From positions 1 to 6,412 of the forward strand of contig CAYFJO010000567.1 of the NCBI GenBank assembly GCA_964343305.1: a stretch of DNA of 6,412 nt, given 5' to 3'. The notes below the pieces were generated by a model that saw only the letters and a list, made by a program, of their open reading frames with translations, did no database searches and had not been told where the DNA came from. The first letter of the stretch is position 1; each line of letters begins with the position of its first letter. Made by a program: the position numbers and the translations under genes. This document shows, piece after piece, positions 1 through 5,355 of this stretch. Source of the DNA: CAYFJO01 sp964343305. GTDB taxonomy: Bacteria; Planctomycetota; Planctomycetia; Pirellulales; Pirellulaceae.

Positions 1-1
1 C

Positions 2-91
2 CTTGGATTTGCCGATGCGCTCGTTGGCAACAGCGACATCATGTTTGGCTGGCTAGCGACTGGCATCCGTCGCTTGCCTACCGAACGCTAA
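2..91 (+). CDS. Possible C-terminal tail of an upstream gene (partial)
   Basis: An open frame enters from the left edge and runs 29 codons to a TAA at 89-91, ending in ...GIRRLPTER. No family is recognisable from so short a tail. A second plus frame is also open here until about 154, so the choice rests only on a plausible, mildly hydrophobic protein end (MFGWLATGI). If real, this gene converges on the WD40-like gene that ends at 289 on the other strand. Confidence 0.25.
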   Translation, partial: LGFADALVGNSDIMFGWLATGIRRLPTER

Positions 92-288
92 ACGCTTGCT
101 TACACGTCGGAGTTTGTCACACTGATTCCATCGGAGTTAGATTTGTAGCGCTTTGAAGTTGAGAATTTCGGGCCTGCTTCACCAGAGGATTCCAGTGAAG
201 CAGATTGCCAAAAAGATGGGGTGCCATTTCCATCAGGTTGTGCTGAAGATCTTTTGCGCGGTGAGTCGATGGATTGATGTCGATTCCG
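92..288. other. Spacer between convergent ends, no supported gene
   Basis: This stretch separates the possible upstream tail from the 3' end of the minus-strand WD40-like gene. A TTG-started 63-codon frame crosses it (153-344) but overlaps the end of the WD40-like gene and has no ribosome binding site. I see no strong hairpin followed by a T-run on either strand, so no intrinsic terminator can be named. Confidence 0.4.
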
Positions 289-1806
289 TCACTCGCGGCT
301 GTGCTTTGCCAAAGTTTCTATCTGATTCAGATCCCAAAATGTGATGCAATTGCGAGACTTTTTCGCGTTATAGTCGCGTGAATGAGTCACCACCACCATC
401 GTATTGTTCTTGCCGCACGCAACAGGTCCAATGTGGCGGAACCAGTTGCCCTTCGTTTCTGGGCTCGGACATCGAAAAAGGAACTCGCCAGTTGGCACGT
501 CAAATAGATGAACGCACCCATCCCGTTGATTCACGATAGCAATCATTGAGGCGTCATGGGAGAATTCCACTCGTTTAATTGACGAAAATCGCGAAAACTC
601 GAATCGCTGCACTGGTTGCCCCGCCAGCGTATCCCAGACAGTAACGGTCTCGCGATTGATCGTGGCAATGCGCTCGCCGTCCGTTGTTGAGCATGCTACA
701 TAGTCGTAGTACACACCTTCTCCCGCCGGCATTGTCCAATTCGCCAGCCCTCGCAAGTTTTTGGTGTCCCACAAATGCACTCTGCGATCCTTGCCGATCC
801 ATATGAACCGGTTGTGGTGGAACAAGATCTGCGCATGCGAAATGCGTTTAATCATTCGTTTGTATTCACGATCAAAATCCGGTAACAACTCTGCTTTCCC
901 TTGATCCCAATCTTTTTGAAAGTAGGGCAGTTCAACCACCTTTTTTACTGGGCGGCAGGACATGGTCGTAAAATCGAATTCCGTTTTCGCGCCTCGGGTG
1001 GTTAGTGTGCGTTGATCAAGTGAAACGGCGGAGTATCCCGCATACTTGCCACCTGGGAAAACCTGGGTTACTTTGTTGGACTGCAAATTCCAGACGAATG
1101 CGCCGCCCGCGTAGATGAAAACATCTTCGCCTTCTAATATCGGACGTGCAGATAAAACACGGTGCCCCGAATTAATTGGGGAAGCCATGGGGTTGCCGGT
1201 ATTCAACCGCGCGTATTTGTCTGCAACGATTCTCACTCCCGTTGCCGGATTGGGAATGCCTAAATTGAATCGCATCCGTGCAGTCGCTCCGGGCGGAAGC
1301 GGATCTCCATATTGATCGATTTCAGGACGAACCGCGGCGACAATTGGCGATGTGTCGATTAAAGGCGTTGAAGGTGTCGCTTTCACGACGATTGCCCCGG
1401 CTTCCAGTGGAATTGCAGAAATATCCGCGATGAAGTTGAATTCGATGTCGTGCTTGGATGCGTCATGACTCCAATGCGTGCGAGCGAGTATGGAATCGCC
1501 GGATATTGCTTTCGTTTGCTTGGCCGCATATACGCGACATTGAAACAATTCGCCAAGCAGTTCCGTCGTTGGCGTAAGCCCTTGATAATCCAATCGAATC
1601 GTACATAGCGTTTGCAATAGTGTTGAGTTATCGGACGGAACTGGGGTGGCAACCGAAACAACCCAGCAGCGTGGTGAAGTTGCCGGAGGAAGTTCCGTTC
1701 GAATCGTATCAACTGCCAAATAAACAACGGCGGCAGTGACGATAATCCAGCCTGCGCGCTTGGCATTGCACAAGTAACTCGCTAGGTTTCGCAGATGAGA
1801 ATTCAT
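289..1806 (-). CDS. Membrane-anchored WD40-like beta-propeller protein
   Basis: A 505-residue protein. Residues about 18-36 (GWIIVTAAVVYLAVDTI) form one hydrophobic helix after a basic N-terminus, so the rest is probably held outside the cytoplasmic membrane. The C-terminal third shows repeated WD40-type strand ends: HLWDTKN (344-350), TVWDTLAGQ (389-397), HLFDVPTGE (433-441) and TFWDLNQ (489-495), with FVWNLQS near 237. Residues 167-174 read GDPLPPGA, a segment that in many planctomycete WD40 proteins precedes the propeller. The repeats are degenerate and irregularly spaced, so I count four or five blades at most and cannot define a full seven-blade ring. The ATG at 1806 overlaps the TGA of the 162-aa gene by 4 bases, and no Shine-Dalgarno precedes it, which points to translational coupling. 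Exact role unknown; such propellers usually serve as protein-binding scaffolds. No catalytic motif seen. Confidence 0.8.
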   Translation of the reverse strand: MNSHLRNLASYLCNAKRAGWIIVTAAVVYLAVDTIRTELPPATSPRCWVVSVATPVPSDNSTLLQTLCTIRLDYQGLTPTTELLGELFQCRVYAAKQTKAISGDSILARTHWSHDASKHDIEFNFIADISAIPLEAGAIVVKATPSTPLIDTSPIVAAVRPEIDQYGDPLPPGATARMRFNLGIPNPATGVRIVADKYARLNTGNPMASPINSGHRVLSARPILEGEDVFIYAGGAFVWNLQSNKVTQVFPGGKYAGYSAVSLDQRTLTTRGAKTEFDFTTMSCRPVKKVVELPYFQKDWDQGKAELLPDFDREYKRMIKRISHAQILFHHNRFIWIGKDRRVHLWDTKNLRGLANWTMPAGEGVYYDYVACSTTDGERIATINRETVTVWDTLAGQPVQRFEFSRFSSIKRVEFSHDASMIAIVNQRDGCVHLFDVPTGEFLFRCPSPETKGNWFRHIGPVACGKNNTMVVVTHSRDYNAKKSRNCITFWDLNQIETLAKHSRE

Positions 1807-2291
1807 CGAGTCTGAATCCAGTAATACAGCGGCTGACCATCAAGCGAAATGACTCGGACAAACCTTCTGGGCGTAGATGTCACACGCAGCCTCTCACCAG
1901 GTTGGAGCAACAACACAGGCCTTTTCCAGGTCTCGGCAGTGCCGACGTTCGGAAAGTACAGGGCATCCTTGTTTCCGAAATCGTGGCGCAAGGAGAAGCT
2001 TTCCGTTCTTGTCCTAATCTCCCCTACTCGTCTTGGATGGATGTGCGCGGTTTGGATGGGTCGCGCCACCTCGTCTCCAAGAAAGATCTGATACTTGACA
2101 TCGTACCGAGTTGTCCAAATGTCCCACGCGATCTTGATCTCACTGGAGGCCATGTTGATTTCGAACTCTTTCATGGTCAGGTCCAAATAGGGCCTGCGCG
2201 CGAACCAAGCTGCGACGATGCAGATGAGTGCAATGCTCACACCTATCGTGCGCACAGTGAACTGAAACGGACGCTTGTTAGATTCGTTCAC
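1803..2291 (-). CDS. Small single-pass membrane protein, planctomycete type, unknown function
   Basis: A 162-residue protein with a short basic N-terminus, then RPFQFTVRTIGVSIALICIVAAWFA (about residues 7-31). That is one transmembrane helix in the style of the F-x-F-(S/T)-x-R-T segment found at the start of many uncharacterised planctomycete membrane proteins. The rest (about 130 residues) is beta-rich and soluble-looking, with no cysteine and no recognised catalytic motif. The start is a GTG at 2291-2289; AAAGGAGAA lies at 2313-2305, about 13 nt upstream, a long spacing. No in-frame ATG, GTG or TTG lies between that site and the GTG, and the next internal Met (residue 40) would delete the helix, so GTG is the best start. 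The gene begins 24 bases after purD stops and overlaps the next gene by 4 bases, so all three are probably co-transcribed. Function not recognised; a joint role with the neighbouring WD40-like protein is inference from coupling only. Confidence 0.75.
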   Translation of the reverse strand: MNESNKRPFQFTVRTIGVSIALICIVAAWFARRPYLDLTMKEFEINMASSEIKIAWDIWTTRYDVKYQIFLGDEVARPIQTAHIHPRRVGEIRTRTESFSLRHDFGNKDALYFPNVGTAETWKRPVLLLQPGERLRVTSTPRRFVRVISLDGQPLYYWIQTR

Positions 2292-2313
2292 ATTTTTGCC
2301 CCAGTTCTCCTTT
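2288..2313 (-). promoter_or_regulatory. Ribosome binding site and overlapping start-stop/GTG initiation site
   Basis: Reading the minus strand, AAAGGAGAA (2313-2305) is followed by a GTG start at 2291. An ATG sits two bases before that GTG and is followed directly by TGA (ATGTGA, 2293-2288), making a one-codon start-stop frame that overlaps the true GTG. The Shine-Dalgarno match is strong, but its spacing to either start is about 11-13 nt. Confidence 0.45.
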
Positions 2314-2315
2314 GC

Positions 2316-3605
2316 TCAAAGCAGCGCCTTGTCCGAAATGTCCTTGCGGCACCAGGCTCCGTCCCAGCGGATGCATTTGACGGCTTTGTAGGCTTGAAGC
2401 TTCGCGGCCGAAATGGTGTTACCCAGGGCGGTAACTCCGAGGACTCGGCCGCCGTTGGTGACGACCCCGCCGTCGGATGTTGCCGTGCCGGCGTGGAAGA
2501 CCTTGACTTCTTCGACTTCCGACGCCTCTTCGAGTCCTCGGATCGGCTTGCCCCGTTCGTAATCGCCGGGATAGCCCTCGCTGGCCATCACCACGCAGAC
2601 GCTTGGGCGCGGATCCCACTGGAGTTGTCCGATTTCGTCCAGCTTGCCGTCGATCGTCGCTTCGAGCACGTCGACCAGGTCGGATTTCAGCCGCATCAAC
2701 AACGGCTGACATTCGGGATCGCCGAAGCGAACGTTGTATTCCAAAACTTTGGGACCTTGGTTCGTGATCATCAGGCCTGCATAGAGGACGCCGGAAAACC
2801 GCTGACGGGATCGTTTCATCGAATGGATCGTCGGCACCAGCACGTGCTCTTCGACCCAGGCCAAGGTTTGATCGGTCACGATCGGCGTCGGACAGTAGGC
2901 ACCCATGCCGCCAGTGTTGGGACCTTTGTCGCCATCAAAGGCTGGCTTGTGATCTTGCGCCGCGGGCAACGTGACGATCGTTTGTCCGTCGGTGATGGCC
3001 AACACGCTGGCTTCCATGCCGTCCAACCGCTCTTCGATAATGAGTTGGTTGCCAGCGTCGCCGAACTCGCGCTGCCGCGCGATACGGTGGATGGCGTCCA
3101 ACGCTTCTTGTCGGCGCGAACAGACGATGGCCCCTTTGCCCGCGGCCAGTCCGTCCGCCTTGACGACCACGGGAACTTCCTGGTCGTCGGTTTCATAGCG
3201 GTCCTTGATAAATCGTTCGGCACTTTCCGCGTCGCGAAAGACTTGATAGTCGGCGGTCGGTACGTCGGCGCTGTGCAGCAGGTTCTTGCAGAACACTTTA
3301 CTGCCTTCCAGTTGGGCCGCCGCTTTCGACGGACCGAACACGCGGAGCCCTTCGCCGGCAAACGCATCGACGATGCCGTCTGCCAACGGCGCTTCGGGCC
3401 CCACGACGGTCAAGCCGACAGCGTTCTCCTTGGCAAACTTGACCAGCCTTTCGAAATCGTTCACCGGGACGTCAACATTGACCGCGTCCAGAGTCGTGCC
3501 AGCGTTTCCCGGTGCAACGAAGACCTGGTCGGCACGCGAGCTTTGGCCGATCTTCCAAGCGAGCGCATGTTCCCGTCCGCCGTTGCCAACGATTAGAATG
3601 TTCAT
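2316..3605 (-). CDS. purD: Phosphoribosylamine--glycine ligase (GAR synthetase)
   Basis: PurD joins 5-phosphoribosylamine and glycine with ATP to make glycinamide ribonucleotide, the second step of de novo purine synthesis, in the cytoplasm. From the ATG at 3605 the protein is 429 residues, the usual PurD length. Visible hallmarks in order: N-terminal GNGGREHALAWK (7-18), VVGPEAPLADGIVD (67-80), the ATP-grasp VVKADGLAAGKG (147-158), HKPAFDGDKGPNTGGMGAY (219-237), the metal-binding EYNVRFGDPECQ (289-300) and the C-terminal IRWDGAWCRKDI (412-423). The frame stays open to an ATG at 3770, but those 55 extra codons read through a hairpin repeat and have no homology. The ATG at 3605 has AGGGA 8 nt upstream (3618-3614) and begins the canonical MNILIVGNGG. 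It is intact, with no missing key residue, and heads a likely three-gene minus-strand transcript. Confidence 0.97.
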   Translation of the reverse strand: MNILIVGNGGREHALAWKIGQSSRADQVFVAPGNAGTTLDAVNVDVPVNDFERLVKFAKENAVGLTVVGPEAPLADGIVDAFAGEGLRVFGPSKAAAQLEGSKVFCKNLLHSADVPTADYQVFRDAESAERFIKDRYETDDQEVPVVVKADGLAAGKGAIVCSRRQEALDAIHRIARQREFGDAGNQLIIEERLDGMEASVLAITDGQTIVTLPAAQDHKPAFDGDKGPNTGGMGAYCPTPIVTDQTLAWVEEHVLVPTIHSMKRSRQRFSGVLYAGLMITNQGPKVLEYNVRFGDPECQPLLMRLKSDLVDVLEATIDGKLDEIGQLQWDPRPSVCVVMASEGYPGDYERGKPIRGLEEASEVEEVKVFHAGTATSDGGVVTNGGRVLGVTALGNTISAAKLQAYKAVKCIRWDGAWCRKDISDKALL

Positions 3606-3651
3606 AAGATTCGTCCCTGATAGAAGTGGAAGCTTGAGCGACGCCAATAAG

Positions 3652-3657
3652 ATTGTA
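3652..3657 (-). promoter_or_regulatory. Candidate -10 box for purD
   Basis: On the minus strand TACAAT lies about 46 bases upstream of the purD ATG, which would give a leader of roughly 40 nt. No good -35 hexamer stands at 16-18 bases; only a T-run (complement of 3675-3680) is near. This is a weak call based on the -10 match and position alone. Confidence 0.3.
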
Positions 3658-3671
3658 GGGAACCAGTTCCC
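3658..3671. repeat. Perfect 6-bp palindrome GGGAAC-CA-GTTCCC
   Basis: Two perfect 6-base arms are separated by 2 bases, directly next to the candidate purD -10 box, where an operator could lie. It overlaps a second small inverted repeat, CCAGCAA (3670-3676) with TTGCTGG (3687-3693). No regulator can be assigned, and it may simply be part of the structured repeat array that follows. Confidence 0.35.
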
Positions 3672-3694
3672 AGCAAAAAACCGCCCTTGCTGGT

Positions 3695-3761
3695 GATGCG
3701 GAGCATCGTGTAGAGCAATTGTCCCAATTGCTCGCGGAACAATTGGGACAATTGTTCTACA
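3695..3761. repeat. Tandem hairpins: GATGC stem and long CAATTGTCCCAATTG stem-loop
   Basis: A 5-bp stem, GATGC/GCATC (3695-3699 and 3703-3707), is followed by a very long stem. Bases 3709-3733 pair with 3737-3761 around a 3-base GCG loop: 25 pairs with one mismatch and one G:T wobble. The core arms are CAATTGTCCCAATTG and CAATTGGGACAATTG, each nearly self-complementary, so the site can also fold as two small palindromes. There is no T-run next to it, so a classical terminator is unlikely. It lies about 104 bases upstream of purD and has the look of a dispersed intergenic repeat. Confidence 0.7.
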
Positions 3762-3775
3762 AATAATCATCCTCC

Positions 3776-4060
3776 CTCGCGCGTTTTGAAGTTGCGCTTT
3801 TTCGCCATCGAGCTCGTCTCGGTGGAATCACGTTTTTGCACTAACGAGAAAACAAGGGCAAACGCCCCTGCCGAACTTGCCTCGGTAGAGCGAAGGTTTG
3901 CTCCACAGGAACCGCGCATGTCAAACCTTGCTTCCACCGAGACAAGCTCGGCAGGGAGCCAAAAGCTCCTGTTCTGCGGCGTTAGCGCAAAAACATCGCT
4001 CCACTGAGACAAGCTCAGAGGGGGCGGGAAGCAAAGACGCGCAACTTCAAAACTCGCGCG
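3776..4060. mobile_element. MITE-like non-coding insertion with TIRs and 8-bp target duplication
   Basis: Bases 3784-3797 (TTTTGAAGTTGCGC) and 4039-4052 (GCGCAACTTCAAAA) are perfect 14-bp terminal inverted repeats. Immediately outside both ends is the same 8-mer in direct orientation, CTCGCGCG (3776-3783 and 4053-4060), as expected of a target-site duplication. The interior is itself a nested inverted repeat. A 37-nt pair (3810-3846 with 3980-4016) matches at 30 of 37 positions, and a 35-nt pair (3866-3900 with 3922-3956) matches at 29 of 35. All four arms share a 17-nt core like GAGCTTGTCTCGGTGGA: direct at 3810 and 3873, inverted at 3933 and 4000. The element is 269 bp and encodes no transposase; the short frames on each strand (73 and 81 codons) are mirror images of the repeat. 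The parent family is not recognised. Confidence 0.65.
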
Positions 4061-4075
4061 TCGACCTAGTATAAT
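4046..4075 (+). promoter_or_regulatory. Candidate sigma70-type promoter for larE
   Basis: A perfect TATAAT -10 box lies at 4070-4075. The best -35 candidate is TTCAAA at 4046-4051, an 18-base spacing and a moderate match to TTGACA. This -35 falls inside the right terminal repeat of the MITE-like element while the -10 lies outside it. Transcription would start near 4082, leaving a leader of about 315 nt before the preferred larE start. Confidence 0.5.
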
Positions 4076-4081
4076 CTTGCC

Positions 4082-4396
4082 GCCCGCAACCTCACTTGCT
4101 AGGATGCGAAAGTCGAGCTTATGCTTGATGGGCGATTTAGCTCTGCCATGTTCGTGTTGCCGGTGTCGCTTTTTGGGGAGCCGATAACGAGAACCGCAGG
4201 GGACTTATTTTCGGCTCTGGCCGCGTGTATAGCCGAACCGCTTGGCCTCTCCCGGCTTCAAGCGGTACTTGGATCACACAACCCAGGGCTCAGGTCCCCA
4301 CATTGTTCATGCGGGCTCTCACAAAACGCATCGCCACGGCATTGCGGTGGAGAAATCGCCCTTTTGATTGCGGAATTTAGATTGCGGATTGCGGAA
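4082..4396 (+). other. Probable untranslated leader of larE with hairpins
   Basis: The larE frame is open upstream to an ATG at 4121, but these 92 codons show no LarE homology and no good ribosome binding site, so I treat the stretch as leader or degraded sequence. It holds an inverted repeat, ACCGCTTG (4237-4244) with CAAGCGGT (4259-4266), extendable inside by GCC/GGC. Its 3' end is a GATTGCGGA repeat. I do not recognise a known riboswitch. Confidence 0.35.
4366..4395 (+). repeat. Short GATTGCGGA repeat cluster
   Basis: GATTGCGGA occurs three times: at 4366-4374, 4380-4388 and 4387-4395, the last two overlapping with a 7-base period. It resembles the ATTGCGGATTGCGGAATT strings dispersed in spacers of planctomycete and some other bacterial genomes. 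It abuts the preferred larE start and encodes the low-complexity IAEFRLRIAEL if translated. Confidence 0.6.
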
Positions 4397-5251
4397 TTGT
4401 CTGACTTATCCAACAAACGCGATCGGCTGCTTGATTTGATTCGATCTTTTGAATCGTGTGCGGTTGCGTTCTCGGCGGGGGTCGACAGCACGGTCGTCGC
4501 CAAGGCCGCGTTTCTGACCTTGGGTGAAAACGCCGTGGCGGTCACCGGGACAAGTGCCAGTCTGGCCAGCGGTGAACTAGCGGAGGCAAAGCAGCTTGCC
4601 GAGTTGATCGGCATTCGTCACATCGTCATGCAGACCGAAGAGTTTTCCAACGACGATTACATGCGCAACGCACGGGATCGTTGTTATCACTGTAAGACCG
4701 AGTTATACACGAAGTTGGACGAGCGGATCGACGAACTGGGTGTACGTGTCATTCTGAACGGTGCGAACGTTGATGATTTGGGCGACTATCGTCCTGGCAT
4801 GCAAGCGGCAACGGAGCACCAGGTTTATAGTCCGCTGGCCGACTGCAATTTCACGAAGGCCGACGTAAGAGCCCTCGCCGCCGAATGGAACCTGCCAGTC
4901 TCCGAAAAACCAGCCACTCCGTGTTTGTCCAGCCGCGTTGCCTATGGAGAAGAAGTCACGCCCGCGCGGCTGCAGATGATCGACCAGGCCGAACGCTTCT
5001 TGCGCGACCACGGTTTGACCAATGTTCGCGTGCGCTATCACAAGGGAGATCTGGCACGGCTCGAAGTGCCGATTGACGCGCTCGCGAAACTTTGTTCCGA
5101 CGGCTTACGTGAATCGCTTGTCGCACGTCTACATGAAATCGGCTTCCAGTTCATCACACTCGATCTGGAAGGATTTCGTTCCGGTAGTTTGAACACTCTG
5201 ATAGATGCTGATAGGTTATATTCTAAATACACCGCAGAGGACGCAGAGTAA
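4397..5251 (+). CDS. larE: ATP-dependent sulfur insertase LarE, three-cysteine type
   Basis: LarE is a PP-loop enzyme that adenylates the P2CMN precursor and inserts sulfur to build the nickel-pincer nucleotide of lactate racemase and related enzymes. From the TTG at 4397 it has 284 residues, close to the 270-280 usual for the family. Visible are the PP-loop FSAGVDST (25-32, Ala in place of the first Gly of SGGxDS), CYHC (96-99), DYRPG (130-134), ADCNFTKADVRALA (148-161), PCLSSRVAYG (175-184) and LDLEGFRSGSLN (255-266). Cys176 matches the sacrificial cysteine of Lactobacillus plantarum LarE; Cys96 and Cys99 make a third-cysteine set like the [4Fe-4S] LarE of Thermotoga maritima. The start is uncertain: TTG at 4364, with GGAG 11 nt upstream, and ATG at 4121 are alternatives. 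The final residues YTAEDAE and the stop come from a dispersed repeat. No larB, larC or racemase lies in view, so a LarE relative with another substrate is possible. Confidence 0.88.
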   Translation: MSDLSNKRDRLLDLIRSFESCAVAFSAGVDSTVVAKAAFLTLGENAVAVTGTSASLASGELAEAKQLAELIGIRHIVMQTEEFSNDDYMRNARDRCYHCKTELYTKLDERIDELGVRVILNGANVDDLGDYRPGMQAATEHQVYSPLADCNFTKADVRALAAEWNLPVSEKPATPCLSSRVAYGEEVTPARLQMIDQAERFLRDHGLTNVRVRYHKGDLARLEVPIDALAKLCSDGLRESLVARLHEIGFQFITLDLEGFRSGSLNTLIDADRLYSKYTAEDAE

Positions 5252-5291
5252 CGCAGAGGCAAGATTTCTCTTCTCTGCGAACCTCTGCGGT
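5229..5291. repeat. Dispersed CGCAGAG inverted repeat at the end of larE
   Basis: ACCGCAGAGG (5231-5240) pairs with CCTCTGCGGT (5282-5291), and CGCAGAG (5242-5248, again at 5252-5258) pairs with CTCTGCG (5273-5279). The larE stop TAA (5249-5251) lies inside. TAAAT occurs on both sides (5224-5228 and 5291-5295), a possible 5-bp duplication. This CCGCAGAGGACGCAGAG motif resembles a string repeated in spacers of many bacterial genomes. It may also act as a 3' mRNA stem, but there is no T-run. Confidence 0.6.
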
Positions 5292-5355
5292 AAATCAATT
5301 TCGCGCACGGGGCCGCCCAACGATCGCTGGGTCACGCATTTATAAAAACGCGGAC

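Noticed and set aside
153..344. 63-codon plus frame with VKQIAKKMGC, resembling a helix-turn-helix start
   Set aside because: TTG start, no ribosome binding site, overlaps the 3' end of the WD40-like gene, and the match is too short to support an HTH protein or an IS remnant.
1902..3596. 564-codon plus-strand open frame opposite purD and the 162-aa gene
   Set aside because: It is the antisense of a clear purD with every family motif; its protein has no recognisable domain and is a by-product of GC-rich codon use.
3709..3761. Intrinsic terminator
   Set aside because: The stem is very long and AT-rich in the arms, with no T-run on either side, and it lies upstream of genes on both sides rather than downstream.
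3606..3770. 55-codon N-terminal extension of purD
   Set aside because: It translates through hairpin repeats, whereas the ATG at 3605 gives the canonical MNILIVGNGG start and standard length with a good Shine-Dalgarno.
3767..4012. Small genes of 81 codons (minus) and 73 codons (plus) between purD and larE
   Set aside because: Both are readings of the nested inverted repeat, with mirror-image peptide repeats and no independent coding evidence.
3776..4060. CRISPR array or attachment site
   Set aside because: The four 17-nt cores alternate in orientation and have unequal spacing, unlike CRISPR repeats; there is no integrase or tRNA nearby.
4121..4396. N-terminal domain of LarE
   Set aside because: No homology to LarE, low-complexity and repeat-derived at its end, and the family's N-terminus begins right after it.
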